Shown: positions 41,738-50,910 of the stretch, piece after piece
Layout: each line of letters starts with the position of its first letter
Position numbering within the stretch: position 1 is the stretch's first letter
DNA from: Bacillota bacterium
GTDB lineage: Bacteria; Bacillota; Ch66; Ch109
DNA length: 64,000 bases
Assembly (NCBI GenBank): GCA_013178275.1
Contig: JABLWZ010000001.1
Span: forward strand, 186,001-250,000
Direction: 5' to 3'
Made by a program: the position numbers and the translations under genes
Notes under the pieces: generated by a model
Database searches by the model: none
Told to the model about the DNA's origin: nothing
The model's input: only the letters and a program-made list of their open reading frames with translations

Positions 41738-43021
41738 CTACCAGTCGTTGTACCTGGAACGCCGTGCGTGACGGTCAGCCCGCCGCGCCGACATCTTCAG
41801 GTCCGTCGAGAAACGGTGCTGCTTTTTCTTCCTCCAGTTTCGGCCGCCGAGGAAGATGATCCCCCCCAGGCCGACGAACCCGCCGATCAGTACCGGCAGG
41901 GTCGGGTAACGCTCCGCCGGCACCTCGGCGGCGGTTACGAGTGGTATCGGTTCCAGGGGCTGCCCCCCGACCGTGCAGTTCAGGTAGCCGGCCACGGTCC
42001 CCGCCGGCATCGGGGCCGGCAGGTTTTGATTCACGTAGGCCTGGGTCTGGATGCTGAGTCCATTCGCCTCTGGCGCGTTGACACACAGGTCCCGGGAGGC
42101 CAGCAGGTCTATCGACCTCCCGCGGGAAAGCTGGAGCTGGGCGGATGCCTGGTCTTTCTGAACCACCTGCAGGCTGGTGCTGTTTTTAAGACCGTAGTCC
42201 AGCAGGCGGGCGGTGTTTTCCCAGATGGTCGAGTCGCACCCCAGCACCACCGATATCATCTCCCGCCCATCTCTCTGGGCCGAGGCGACCAGGCAGTTCT
42301 TCGCGTCACTGGTATACCCCGTCTTGACCCCGGTTATCCCGGGGTAGTTGTAGAGCAGCCGGTTCAGGTTGTAGAGGTTGACCTGGTGCAGGTTGCCGAT
42401 CCAGGGGCGGCTCTTGGTGGTGATAATCTTGCGAAACTCCTGGTTATTCAGTGCCTGCCGGGTTATCAGCGCCATGTCGCGGGGGGTGGAATAGTGCATC
42501 GGGTCGGACAGCCCGGTGGGGTTCGTGAAGTTGGTGTTGTTCGCCCCCAGCTCTTTGGCCCGGCGGTTCATCATCTCCACGAACCTCTCCACCGATCCCT
42601 CGCCCTCATGGGCGGCCAGCGTCCAGGCCGCGTCGTTGGCGGAGTTCAGGAGCGCCGCGTACAGCAGCTGTTCCACGGTCTTGGTCTCGCCGGGTTCCAG
42701 GTAGACCACGGTGCCATCCTGCTCTTTGGCCTCCTGCGGGGTCGCGACCACCTCGTCCAGGCGGGACTGTTCCAGCACCAGCATCGCGGTCATTATCTTG
42801 GTGGTGCTGGCCATGGGCATCCTGGCGTTAGCGTTTCGGCCGTGGATGACGTACCCTGACGAGGCGTCCATCAGAACCACCCCGGAGGCCTCGAACTCGG
42901 GCGGCGCTTCCACCCCGTAAACGGTTTTTTTATCCAGCGGAGATGCAATAATCCAGAGAACAATAATCAATAATAATGGAAAGGTGAGATACCGGTTTGC
43001 AGGTTTGTGTTTAAACAGCAC
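41738..43021 (-). CDS. D-alanyl-D-alanine carboxypeptidase, DacF-like (penicillin-binding protein 5 family)
   Basis: 427 residues with an N-terminal hydrophobic segment (signal or anchor, 11-26). Active-site motifs are SxxK in MASTTKIMTAM (S72, K75), SxN in LLNSANDAAW and KTG in TGVKTGYT. After the beta-lactamase-like domain comes a PBP5_C domain and a C-terminal membrane helix (TLPVLIGGFVGLGGIIFL) with a basic cytoplasmic tail. It trims D-Ala from peptidoglycan stem peptides; DacF forms also act in spore cortex. A sporulation role is possible but not shown. Confidence 0.93.
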   Translation of the reverse strand: MLFKHKPANRYLTFPLLLIIVLWIIASPLDKKTVYGVEAPPEFEASGVVLMDASSGYVIHGRNANARMPMASTTKIMTAMLVLEQSRLDEVVATPQEAKEQDGTVVYLEPGETKTVEQLLYAALLNSANDAAWTLAAHEGEGSVERFVEMMNRRAKELGANNTNFTNPTGLSDPMHYSTPRDMALITRQALNNQEFRKIITTKSRPWIGNLHQVNLYNLNRLLYNYPGITGVKTGYTSDAKNCLVASAQRDGREMISVVLGCDSTIWENTARLLDYGLKNSTSLQVVQKDQASAQLQLSRGRSIDLLASRDLCVNAPEANGLSIQTQAYVNQNLPAPMPAGTVAGYLNCTVGGQPLEPIPLVTAAEVPAERYPTLPVLIGGFVGLGGIIFLGGRNWRKKKQHRFSTDLKMSARRADRHARRSRYNDW

Positions 43022-43085
43022 TTTATCACCTTTAACTTATTTTTAATAACGGTTATAATTATTCCGTTACATGGAGGTCGATGCA

Positions 43086-43586
43086 ATGATTATCGTGAGC
43101 GCCTGCCTGGTTGGGATAAACGCCCGCTACGACCAAAAGTCCAACTCCCACCCCCAGTTGATCGAGGAGATGCGCCGCGGTGGACTGCTGCCGCTTTGTC
43201 CCGAGCAGCTGGGCGGTCTGCCGACCCCCCGCATCCCCTGTGAGATACGTGGAGGGACCGCTGCCGAACTGCTGTGGCAGCATCAGCAGGAAGACGAGGA
43301 TAAGCCGGTACGGGTCGTCAATCGGGCGGGTAAGGACGTTACCGCCCAGTTCGTCAAGGGGGCCGAGGAGGTCGCCCGGCTGGCGGATTTTTACGGCGTC
43401 AAGGCGGCGGTCCTGAAAGCCCGTAGTCCCTCCTGCGGCTGCGGCAAAATCTACGACGGCAGCTTTTCCCACCAGGTCATCGATGGCTACGGGGTCACCG
43501 CCGAGGCGCTGCTGCAGCGGGGGGTCACCGTGATAACCGAGGAGGACTATACCTCCGAATGGATGGAGAGGATGAAGACCCTCTAG
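43086..43586 (+). CDS. DUF523 family protein
   Basis: 166 residues from ATG 43086, 8 nt after GGAGG. Family marks are IIVSACLVGINARYD, LLPLCPEQLGGLPTPRIPCEI, AVLKARSPSCGCGKIYDGSFS and a C-terminal VTAEALLQRGVTVITEED. The conserved Cys residues suggest a metal or redox site; biochemical function is unknown. It is divergent from the dacF-like gene and is followed by a PP-loop enzyme 76 bp later. Confidence 0.85.
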   Translation: MIIVSACLVGINARYDQKSNSHPQLIEEMRRGGLLPLCPEQLGGLPTPRIPCEIRGGTAAELLWQHQQEDEDKPVRVVNRAGKDVTAQFVKGAEEVARLADFYGVKAAVLKARSPSCGCGKIYDGSFSHQVIDGYGVTAEALLQRGVTVITEEDYTSEWMERMKTL

Positions 43587-43662
43587 TATTTTAAATTAAA
43601 ATCCTGACACCGGTAAATTTACTTTTCTGATATCAGAATTACTAAAGGAGCGTCGCAGTAAA

Positions 43663-44658
43663 ATGACCAGAGCCGTTTCTCTTATATCGGGTGGCTTGGA
43701 CAGCCAGCTGGCGGTAAAGGTTATACAGGACCAGGGGATCGAGGTGCACGGGGTAAACTTCGTCAGCCCGTTCTTCGGCGGCTCGGACAGCGTGGTCCAG
43801 GCGGCCCGGCAGCTGGGTATCGGACTCCACACCATCGACTTCAGCGAAGAATACCTGGCCCTGCTGAAGAATCCCCGCTACGGGTTCGGTAAAAACCTGA
43901 ATCCCTGCATCGACTGCCACGGGTTCATGCTGAACCTGGCGGGTAAGTACATGGAGCAGATCGGGGCCGACTTCATAATCACCGGCGAGGTCCTGAAACA
44001 GCGTCCCATGTCGCAGAACAAGGACGCGCTGGGTATAGTGGAAAGGCTCTCCGGGTACCCCGGCTTGATACTGCGGCCGCTTTCCGCCAAGCTGCTCCCA
44101 CCGACCGAACCCGAGATACGGGGTCTGGTCGACCGGGAACGGCTGCTGGACATCAGCGGACGCTCGCGCCGGGCCCAGATCGAACTGACCGAACGTTATG
44201 GGATCACCGACTATCCCTCTCCCGCCGGCGGCTGCCTGCTGACCGTTCCGTCCTTCGCCGAGCGCCTGCGGCACCTCTTTATCCGCCGCCCGGAACCCTC
44301 CCGGCGGGAGCTGGAACGTCTGAAGGTCGGCCGCCACTTCTTCGGGCCAGGCGGGTTTTACCTGATAACCGGCCGCCGGCACGATGAAAACGAGGTCCTG
44401 CAGTCTTCGCTCCAGCCCGGGGAGGTCCTGCTCAAGGCCGCCGCCCACCCCGGCCCGGTTTCACTTTTGAGCAAAACCGACGGTTCGCCGATCACCCCCG
44501 GGGACCTTTCCATCGCCGCCTCCCTGACCGCCCGCTACAGTGACGGGCGTGAGCTGGATTCGGTGGAGATTAAGCACTGGTCCCTCGAAAGCGAGCCAGA
44601 GGTGATGCCCGCCGCTCCCCGCGACCCGTCGGGGATCGCGGGGCTCGAACACTACTAG
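43663..44658 (+). CDS. PP-loop ATP pyrophosphatase of the ThiI/MnmA-like group
   Basis: 331 residues. The PP-loop SGGLDSQLA at the N terminus (about 9-17) and an NPCIDCHGFML CxxC motif followed by IITGEVLKQRPMSQNK match enzymes that adenylate tRNA uridine or related substrates for sulfur insertion. The AGGCLL motif in the middle adds another conserved Cys, as in MnmA/ThiI relatives. The C-terminal third (VGRHFFGPGGFYLITGRRHDEN) is a small beta domain unique to this subgroup. Exact substrate not assignable. It overlaps the convergent SGNH gene by 4 bp. Confidence 0.75.
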   Translation: MTRAVSLISGGLDSQLAVKVIQDQGIEVHGVNFVSPFFGGSDSVVQAARQLGIGLHTIDFSEEYLALLKNPRYGFGKNLNPCIDCHGFMLNLAGKYMEQIGADFIITGEVLKQRPMSQNKDALGIVERLSGYPGLILRPLSAKLLPPTEPEIRGLVDRERLLDISGRSRRAQIELTERYGITDYPSPAGGCLLTVPSFAERLRHLFIRRPEPSRRELERLKVGRHFFGPGGFYLITGRRHDENEVLQSSLQPGEVLLKAAAHPGPVSLLSKTDGSPITPGDLSIAASLTARYSDGRELDSVEIKHWSLESEPEVMPAAPRDPSGIAGLEHY

Positions 44659-45203
44659 CTCCACCCCAGGTCCTGCGGCAGGACCTTCTCGGCCATGGCG
44701 GCGTAGCCCTCGATGGTGGGATGCCCGCCGTCCAGCAGCAGGTCGTGCCGAATCTCCCCGTCCCCCTGGAAAAAGGCCGACGCGAAGTCGATGGTCAGGG
44801 CGCCCTTGTCCTCGGCAAACCCCTTGATCCAACCGCGCAGACGCGCCATCCTCCTCTCGGGTTCCGCCCATCCCAGTGGGATCGGCAGGCCCAGCACCGG
44901 GGTGATGCCGTGCTTTACGCTCTCTTCCCATATCTTTTCCAGGTTGTACTGGATGCGGTCCAGTGATTCCCGGATGATTATGTCGTTGGCTCCTCCCAGG
45001 ATCACCACGTGGGTGGGTTTCTTCTCCACCACCTGAAATGGGAACCGGTAAAGCATCCCCTCGGTGGTGTCTCCGTTTACACCCCGGTTTATCATGTCAA
45101 GATCGTTTCTTTGCGCCACCAGGTGGACCCAGGAGTACTCCGGTCCATACGGGAACCCCCAGGTGATGCTGTCCCCCAGGCAGACAATTTTGGTGCTGGT
45201 CAT
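44655..45203 (-). CDS. SGNH/GDSL-type hydrolase
   Basis: 182 residues with block I CLGDSITWG (Ser nucleophile), block II Gly in INRGVNGDTTEGM, block III GGANDI and block V DGGHPTIEGY (Asp and His). No signal peptide, so a cytoplasmic esterase or lysophospholipase-like enzyme (TesA/arylesterase relatives). Its start overlaps the stop of the UPF0182 gene by 4 bp, suggesting coupled translation. Confidence 0.88.
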   Translation of the reverse strand: MTSTKIVCLGDSITWGFPYGPEYSWVHLVAQRNDLDMINRGVNGDTTEGMLYRFPFQVVEKKPTHVVILGGANDIIIRESLDRIQYNLEKIWEESVKHGITPVLGLPIPLGWAEPERRMARLRGWIKGFAEDKGALTIDFASAFFQGDGEIRHDLLLDGGHPTIEGYAAMAEKVLPQDLGWS

Positions 45204-48001
45204 CGAGGATTGGTACCGCTCCTTTCAGTGGTTGTCGGTCCGGTCGTCGCCGCTCCGGTCGTCCGCTCCAGTTCTTTGAGTATCGCATCCAGTTCCTTGA
45301 TGCTCTCGCCGTAGCCGGCCCAGTCGCCCGCGCTCAGCTTCTTCTGCGCCTCGTTGTAGGTCTGGCGGGCGCTCTTGACCAGTTCCTGGACGGACAGGGT
45401 GTTAGGCAGGGTCCCTTCTTCCGCCGCCGGGGGTACCGGCGGCGCGGGCGGGGGTTTTACCTCCTTGAATATCATCTCCAGCGCTGCCTCCAGTGTCTTG
45501 TCCATCACCACCTGGTCGCCGTAGACCACCACCACCCGCCGCAGCTCGGGCAGGCGGCTCTGGTCAGCCTGAAGGTACAGCGGCTCCACGTAGATGATGG
45601 AGTGCTCGATCGGTATCACCATTATGTTTCCGCGGAAGGTGCTGGACCCTTTCTGGTTCCACAGGGAAAGTTCCTTGGAGATTTCGCCGTCCTGTTCTAT
45701 CCGGGCCTCGATCTGCATGGGGCCGTAAACCAGTTTCTGCTTCGGGAAGTGGTATACCAGCATCTGGCCGTAGCGTTCCCCGTCGGAGCGGGCGCAGAGC
45801 CAGCCGACCATGTTCTCCCGCTTGGCCGGGGTAAACGGCAGCATCAGCAGGAACTCGGGCTGGCTTTCTCCCGGCAGCTTCATCACCATGTAGTACGGCT
45901 TCATGGTCTCCTTCTTGCCGCCGAACAGCTCCTCGGGGATGCTCCACTTGTCCTCCTTGTTGTAGAAGACCAGCGGGTCTTCCATGTGGTAGGTGCTGTA
46001 AATGCTGGCCTGGAGGTTGAACAGGTCCTCGGGGTACCTCAGGTGACGCTTGATGTCGGGCGGCATATTGTCTATCGGCTGGAACAGCCGGGGGAATATC
46101 AGCTGGTAGCTCCTGACGATCGGGTCGTCCTCGTCGGTGATATAGAAGTCGGTACTGCCGTTGTACGCGTCGATCACCACCTTGACCGAGTTGCGGACGT
46201 AGTTGCCCCACCCCTCGGTCGGTTCCGAATAGGGGTAGCGGTCGCTGGTGGTGTAGGCGTCCTGTATCCAGTACAGCCTCCCCTGGCTGACCACCAGGTA
46301 GGGGTCCTCGTCGAAGCGCAGGAAGGGCGCGATCTTCCTGACCCGCTCGTGGATGTTGCGGTAGTACAGGAGCTGGCTCTGGCTGTTCACCTCGTTGGAA
46401 AGCAGAAGTTTATAGTCGCCCAGGCCCATGGCGAACATGGAGCGGCAGAACGGAGAGGACAGCATGATCCCGCCCGTCTCCTGGTAGTAGCTCTCGACGT
46501 TTTCATCACCCTTGGGGTAGTTGAACTCCGGGGTGGCGGCGTTCACTATCACGTAGCTGTCGTTGGTCTCCCCGTAGTAGATCTCCGGCCGCTCCAGGGG
46601 TATCCCCGCCTTGTCGGTCTCCGGGGGTATGTTCTGGATATAGAACTCGGGCAGCCCCTCGGGGGTGACCTCGTTGACCGGGCTCATGGCCATCCCGTAG
46701 CCGTGGGTGTACTTGAGCCTCTGGTTGATCCAGGTCTGGGCCTGTTCGGGCAGCTTGGTCTGGTCTATCTCCCGGGCGGCCAGCGCCACCTGCCGCAGTT
46801 CGCCGTTCAGGTGGTAGCGGTCGATGTCGATGTCCTTGAAGCCGTAGTACGGTCGCATCTCCTGTATCTGGCCGTAGGTCTGTTTCAGCGGCTGCCAGTC
46901 CCAGAGGCGGACGTTCTCGATGGTGTCCTGGTTGTCCTTGACCATCTGGGTGGTCAGGTTGTTGTCCGCGGGGAAGGCCACCCGCTTGATGTTATCGAGG
47001 TTGTATCCCTTTTTGGTGTACTCGATGGTGTAGTTGATGTAGGGCTCCTCCATCGCGAACTGGTTGGGCACCACCCTGAAATTTTGAATCATCCCCGGGT
47101 AGGCGTACCCCAGGAGCAGCGAGGCGCTGATCAGGATGACGATGCTCAGGAGGACCCACTTGATCTTGCGGATGAACAGGTTGGCCAGGATCAGGACCGC
47201 GCAGATGACGGCCACCGCTTCCAGGCTCTGGTACGCCAGCAGCCGGCCGTGGATATCGGCGTAGCTGGCCCCGTAGACCACCCCGTTGCTGGAGAACAGC
47301 AGCTCGTAGGTGCTGAGCTTATACCCCCAGGCCTTGATCAAAAAGAACAGCGCTATCAGCACCGAGAAGTGGATCTTCGGTCGGGTGAAATCCCCTAGGG
47401 GGTTTCTGAAAAAGGCCGAGGGACTGCTGACGATGTAGATGAGGCCCACGATGATGGCGGTAGCCAGCATCCCGCCTATCAGGTAGTTGTATATCATCTG
47501 GTAGAAGGGGAGCTTGAAGACGTAGAACCCGATGTCCTTATAAAAGATGGGGTCCACCACCTCGAAGCTGCCCGCGTGGAAGTACTGCTGCACCACCATC
47601 CAGTCCTGCGAGGCCAGGAGGCTGATTATGTAGGCGAGGATAAAGCTCAGCAGCAGGAAGAATATTATCAGCCCGCGCCCCTGGAGGAAGACCTCCCAGA
47701 AGGGTTTCTGCTTGCGGATAACCCTGGCGGGTTCATCCCCTCCCTGCAGGAAGTTCATCAGCGAGCGGCGGGTGACCAGAAAGTTGCCCATAAAGAGCAG
47801 GAAAAGCCCTATCCCCACCACCAGCCGCAGGGCGACCTGCGAGAAGAAGATGGTGAGAAAAACCGAGAGCTTATTTACAGAGGCGAACCAGACCCAGTCC
47901 ATGTAAAAGTTGGTGATCATGGCGGTGATAACTATGACCGCCAGTAAAACCACCAGGACTGTAGTCTTCACCTTGGAATTAATATCCATTGAATCCTCCA
48001 T
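45200..48001 (-). CDS. UPF0182 family large membrane protein
   Basis: 933 residues: seven N-terminal membrane helices (about 1-310) and a large extracytoplasmic domain with family blocks such as RVVPNQFAMEEPYINYTIEYTKKGYNLDNI, TTQMVKDNQDTIENVRLWDWQPL, YFKD-type repeats and YGMAMSPVNEVTPEGLPEFYIQNIPP. The C-terminal 130 residues are helical and Pro-rich. Function is unknown; the family is widespread in Clostridia, cyanobacteria and Actinobacteria. Downstream SGNH hydrolase overlaps by 4 bp. Confidence 0.93.
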   Translation of the reverse strand: MEDSMDINSKVKTTVLVVLLAVIVITAMITNFYMDWVWFASVNKLSVFLTIFFSQVALRLVVGIGLFLLFMGNFLVTRRSLMNFLQGGDEPARVIRKQKPFWEVFLQGRGLIIFFLLLSFILAYIISLLASQDWMVVQQYFHAGSFEVVDPIFYKDIGFYVFKLPFYQMIYNYLIGGMLATAIIVGLIYIVSSPSAFFRNPLGDFTRPKIHFSVLIALFFLIKAWGYKLSTYELLFSSNGVVYGASYADIHGRLLAYQSLEAVAVICAVLILANLFIRKIKWVLLSIVILISASLLLGYAYPGMIQNFRVVPNQFAMEEPYINYTIEYTKKGYNLDNIKRVAFPADNNLTTQMVKDNQDTIENVRLWDWQPLKQTYGQIQEMRPYYGFKDIDIDRYHLNGELRQVALAAREIDQTKLPEQAQTWINQRLKYTHGYGMAMSPVNEVTPEGLPEFYIQNIPPETDKAGIPLERPEIYYGETNDSYVIVNAATPEFNYPKGDENVESYYQETGGIMLSSPFCRSMFAMGLGDYKLLLSNEVNSQSQLLYYRNIHERVRKIAPFLRFDEDPYLVVSQGRLYWIQDAYTTSDRYPYSEPTEGWGNYVRNSVKVVIDAYNGSTDFYITDEDDPIVRSYQLIFPRLFQPIDNMPPDIKRHLRYPEDLFNLQASIYSTYHMEDPLVFYNKEDKWSIPEELFGGKKETMKPYYMVMKLPGESQPEFLLMLPFTPAKRENMVGWLCARSDGERYGQMLVYHFPKQKLVYGPMQIEARIEQDGEISKELSLWNQKGSSTFRGNIMVIPIEHSIIYVEPLYLQADQSRLPELRRVVVVYGDQVVMDKTLEAALEMIFKEVKPPPAPPVPPAAEEGTLPNTLSVQELVKSARQTYNEAQKKLSAGDWAGYGESIKELDAILKELERTTGAATTGPTTTERSGTNPR

Positions 48002-48110
48002 CGACTCGTCGGATTTCCCGCCGGTTTAAAATAAATTGTAACACAACACCAGAGATTTGAATAATTTCCAGGTCGAGAAACTCTGACCGGATCAGGGTCG
48101 GGCACCGGAA

Positions 48111-48140
48111 GAAAAAAAACGTTACCCTGTGCAGGGCAAC
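48111..48140 (-). terminator. Terminator after the 88-residue hypothetical gene
   Basis: GTTgCCCTG / CAGGGtAAC stem on the minus strand followed by eight T residues (48119-48112). Confidence 0.75.
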
Positions 48141-48166
48141 GATACCAAACACTATTAAGTCACCGA

Positions 48167-48433
48167 CTACTCGTCGATGAACAGGGTTTTCCCTTTGTAC
48201 TCCCAGACCTGTTCTAAAACCCACTGGTCGTTGGTCCTGACCAGCTCACACACGATGCCCTGCTTGGTCTCGCAGCGGTACCTCGCCTCATCGTAGAGCT
48301 TGGAGAAGACCGGCCTGCCCTGCACCACGGAGAAACTGGTCACCTGGTACAGTGCCTTACGCCAAACGAATGACTTCGGATGGCCTTCTCTGTCGAGACC
48401 AACATCGACCTGATCGTTGTACATCTGGCTCAT
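48167..48433 (-). CDS. Small conserved hypothetical protein, DUF6504-like
   Basis: 88 residues, no membrane segment. The opening (VDVGLDREGHPKSFVWRKALYQVTS) resembles DUF6504 proteins, in which a basic Arg/Trp-rich strand pair is followed by a variable tail; here the tail is RCETKQGIVCELVRTNDQWVLEQVWEYKG. It ends with its own terminator. Function unknown; the family match is tentative. Confidence 0.6.
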   Translation of the reverse strand: MSQMYNDQVDVGLDREGHPKSFVWRKALYQVTSFSVVQGRPVFSKLYDEARYRCETKQGIVCELVRTNDQWVLEQVWEYKGKTLFIDE

Positions 48434-48498
48434 GGTTTTATTATACCAGCTTGGTGTCGTACAGGGATAGGGGATATTCGTTTTTTGTTAAACTCTTG

Positions 48499-49437
48499 TC
48501 ACCCGTTGCGGGCCATCTCGACCAGCCGGCTGACCAGCTCGGGAAAACCGATGCCCGCCGCCCGGGCGGCGTCGGGGAAAAGGCTGGTGGCAGTCATCCC
48601 CGGCGCGGTGTTGACCTCCAGTACAAAGGGGTTGCCTTCCGGGTCGACTATGCAGTCCACCCGGGAAAGACCCCGGCAGCCCAGCGCCTGGTACGCCCTG
48701 AGACATGCCTGCTTGGCCCGCTCCTGCTGCTCCTCCGGGATGCGCGGCGGTATTATGTGGTCGCTCATGCCCGGGGTGTACTTGGTTTCATAGTCGTATA
48801 CCCCGGTGACCGAGTATATCTCTATCAGCGGCAGCACCAGGGGGGGATCGTCGCCCAGGATCGACGAGGTGACCTCCACCCCCGATATCATCTTTTCTAT
48901 CAGCACCTGGGGGTCGTAGGAAAAGGCCAGTTCCAGCGCGGCCTCCAGCTTTTCCGCCTCATGCACGAACGAGATACCGATGGTGGACCCCTGGGTAACC
49001 GGCTTCACCACCACCGGCAGCGAAAGCTGGGAGACGACCCGCTCCACCACCGCGGATACGCCTGCCGTACGGGCCTCTTTCTGGTTCACCACCACGAACG
49101 GCGGGGTAGGAATCCCCTCGAAACAGAAGACCTTCTTGGCCATGAGCTTATTCAACCCCAGGGCGCTGGCCAGCACCCCCGGGCCGGTGTAGGGTATCCC
49201 CAGTATCTCCAGCAGCCCCTGCATGGTCCCGTCCTCACCCAGGGCGCCGTGCAGGGCTATAAAGGCCACCTCCGGGCGGTCCTCCAACAGCCTTTTCCCG
49301 ATCGTGGCGTCCACGTCGATCTGATATGCGTCATAACCCGCCTCCAGCAGGGCCTGGTATACCGCCTGCCCGCTGCGGAGGGAAACCTCCCTCTCCGCCG
49401 AGGTGCCGCCCTTCAGCACCGCTACCCTTTTCTTCAT
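48499..49437 (-). CDS. ddl: D-alanine--D-alanine ligase
   Basis: 312-residue ATP-grasp enzyme that makes D-Ala-D-Ala for peptidoglycan. Features: VLKGGTSAEREVSLRSG at the N terminus, ALHGALGEDGTMQGLLEILGIPYTG, the Lys-containing PVVVKPVTQGSTIGISFV, and the C-terminal LGCRGLSRVDCIVDPEGNPFVLEVNTAPGMTATSLFP. Length fits DdlB. It lies 68 bp upstream of the PHP gene's end in opposite transcription order and appears independently transcribed. Confidence 0.95.
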   Translation of the reverse strand: MKKRVAVLKGGTSAEREVSLRSGQAVYQALLEAGYDAYQIDVDATIGKRLLEDRPEVAFIALHGALGEDGTMQGLLEILGIPYTGPGVLASALGLNKLMAKKVFCFEGIPTPPFVVVNQKEARTAGVSAVVERVVSQLSLPVVVKPVTQGSTIGISFVHEAEKLEAALELAFSYDPQVLIEKMISGVEVTSSILGDDPPLVLPLIEIYSVTGVYDYETKYTPGMSDHIIPPRIPEEQQERAKQACLRAYQALGCRGLSRVDCIVDPEGNPFVLEVNTAPGMTATSLFPDAARAAGIGFPELVSRLVEMARNG

Positions 49438-49505
49438 TAGGTCCGCCTCCTCGATTCAAAGAATTCACTTTCGCCGGCCCACCGGTCGGGTAATCCCTTT
49501 CGCCC

Positions 49506-50348
49506 TCAGACGTTCAGGCTGCGGTGGTACTCCTCCAGCCGCTCCACGATCACCGGCGGGATGGTGAGATCACCCATGGTGACCGGGGCGAACCTTCCAT
49601 GGTAGTCGCTGCCTCCGGTGGCCAGCAGTCCCCACTCCCGGGCCAGGGTCTCGTAGCGCTCGATCATCTCGTCCCGGTTGCCGAAGTAGTAGTAGTATAC
49701 CTCAATCCCCGGCAGTCCGAAACGTCGGATGATGTCCTGCACCAGCTGTTCATCGCGTATGATCCCGGGATGGGCCAGGACCGGAATGCCGCGGCACTCC
49801 CGGATCAGCTCCACCGCCTCCCCCAGCGGGTTTTTGGTGAACTCCACGTAAGTTTCGGTATTTCTGGTAAGGTATTTTCGCAGCACCTGCACCATCTCGT
49901 CCTGGGTGGAGATGTATCCCGCCTCGTAGATCGCGTGCAGGATGTGGTTCTTGCCGATGGCGACGTTGTTGTTCGCTATCCCCGCCACATGGTCGTAGTC
50001 GATGTTGAACCCGTGCTGCCTTAAATTATCAACGATCTGGGAAGCCACCTGGTTACGCTGCTCCCTCAGCTCGTGGAGACGGTCGCGCATCAGCCGGCAG
50101 TCAGGATCGAAGAGGTAGCCCAGCAGATGGATCTCCCGGCTGCGGTAGGTGGTCAGCAGCTCCACCCCGGCCAGGACCTTTATCCCCCGATCCGCGGCCT
50201 CTCCGCGGATCTCCAGGTACCCCTCGATGCTTTCGTGGTCGGTCAGGCTGATGACCCCAAGTCCCCGGGCAGCGGCCTCGTCCATGGCGTCCCGCGGCGG
50301 GGTGGCCCCGTCAGAAGCGGTCGTGTGGATGTGCAAATCTATGTTCAT
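49506..50348 (-). CDS. PHP-domain phosphoesterase (TrpH/RNase AM-like)
   Basis: About 280 residues from ATG 50348, which begins MNIDLHIHTTASDG. The PHP metal ligands appear as DLHIHTTASDG, ISLTDHESIEG, GVELLTTY, a later VLAHPGI and the C-terminal ATGGSDYHGRF. YciV/TrpH relatives are 5'-3' exoribonucleases or 3',5'-nucleotide phosphatases; which one applies here is unclear. ATG 50372 or an upstream start would add a poorly conserved extension. It is divergent from tRNA-Trp. Confidence 0.88.
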   Translation of the reverse strand: MNIDLHIHTTASDGATPPRDAMDEAAARGLGVISLTDHESIEGYLEIRGEAADRGIKVLAGVELLTTYRSREIHLLGYLFDPDCRLMRDRLHELREQRNQVASQIVDNLRQHGFNIDYDHVAGIANNNVAIGKNHILHAIYEAGYISTQDEMVQVLRKYLTRNTETYVEFTKNPLGEAVELIRECRGIPVLAHPGIIRDEQLVQDIIRRFGLPGIEVYYYYFGNRDEMIERYETLAREWGLLATGGSDYHGRFAPVTMGDLTIPPVIVERLEEYHRSLNV

Positions 50349-50497
50349 CGGCAGCACCCTCTCCACATCCATAATAGTAGATTTATTCGAGGCCTGGATT
50401 GGAAATACCTCTATCCGCCTGCCAAAATCATAATCTTTATAACCCGCCCTGCCAGAACTTGGCGCTCCCCTCGGCTTATTATCTTCAGGTCCTCCTA

Positions 50498-50526
50498 TTG
50501 CCATCCGCCCCGGTCTTTGATAAAAT
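50498..50526 (+). promoter_or_regulatory. Promoter of tRNA-Trp
   Basis: -35 TTGCCA (50498-50503), 17-nt spacer, -10 TAAAAT (50521-50526), 21 nt before the mature tRNA. Confidence 0.75.
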
Positions 50527-50547
50527 AGCCATGCGGCATTTTTACGC

Positions 50548-50622
50548 AGGGGTGTAGCTCAATGGTAGAGTAGTGGCCTCCAAAGCCATTGGTTGCGGGT
50601 TCGAGTCCTGCCGCCCCTGCCA
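50548..50622 (+). tRNA. tRNA-Trp (anticodon CCA)
   Basis: 75 nt with encoded CCA. Acceptor AGGGGTG pairs with CGCCCCT (one wobble), discriminator G73, anticodon stem GTGGC/GCCAT with loop CTCCAAA (anticodon CCA), T arm GCGGGTTCGAGTCCTGC. D arm GCTCAATGGTAGAGT is normal. Confidence 0.97.
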
Positions 50623-50630
50623 AGAATTTT

Positions 50631-50670
50631 AAACCCCGGGTTTTTTTTAAAACCCCGGGGTTGTTGTTTT
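50631..50670 (+). terminator. Terminator of tRNA-Trp
   Basis: AACCCCGG / CCGGGGTT 8-bp stem with a T/A-rich loop, then TGTTGTTTT. Confidence 0.75.
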
Positions 50671-50737
50671 CCCCGATTCTTTGGGCTCCATCCCGATGTC
50701 CCCATTCAGGGTCTTCCAAATCAGCCCTCATGTTCGG

Positions 50738-50766
50738 TTGCTACTTTCCCTTTTTTTGGTTATCAT
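50738..50766 (+). promoter_or_regulatory. Promoter of the structured RNA/leader
   Basis: -35 TTGCTA (50738-50743), 17-nt spacer, -10 TATCAT (50761-50766). The expected start at about 50773 is exactly the first base of stem P1 of the RNA. Confidence 0.7.
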
Positions 50767-50772
50767 ATCCCG

Positions 50773-50886
50773 GTAGGCATGGACCGGGACATCCACCCCG
50801 CACCCCGGTGCGGGGGCCTACACACCAATATCCGCGGTTTTCAGGCGGATCAGCCGGGCCAGGGAGCATCGCTCCCTGGCCCTTTT
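50773..50886 (+). ncRNA. Unassigned structured RNA: three-way junction, hairpin and intrinsic terminator
   Basis: By eye the transcript folds as P1 GTAGGC (50773-50778) with GCCTAC (50816-50821), P2 TGGA (50780-50783) with TCCA (50792-50795), P3 CCCCGCAC (50796-50803) with GTGCGGGG (50808-50815), then P4 ATCCGC (50830-50835) with GCGGAT (50845-50850), and a 12-bp terminator hairpin (50856-50867 with 50871-50882) plus TTTT. The P2 and P3 loops contain CGGG and CCCG, able to kiss. It matches no class I know. A promoter fits its 5' end, and a 49-codon ORF starts 24 bp after the T tract, so it may be a riboswitch-like leader or a free small RNA. Confidence 0.65.
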
Positions 50887-50910
50887 CGTGTTGTCGGTGG
50901 GAAGTGAGCT

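Noticed and set aside
50495-50731. 78-codon minus-strand frame over the tRNA-Trp
   Set aside because: It is the antisense of the tRNA and its terminator.
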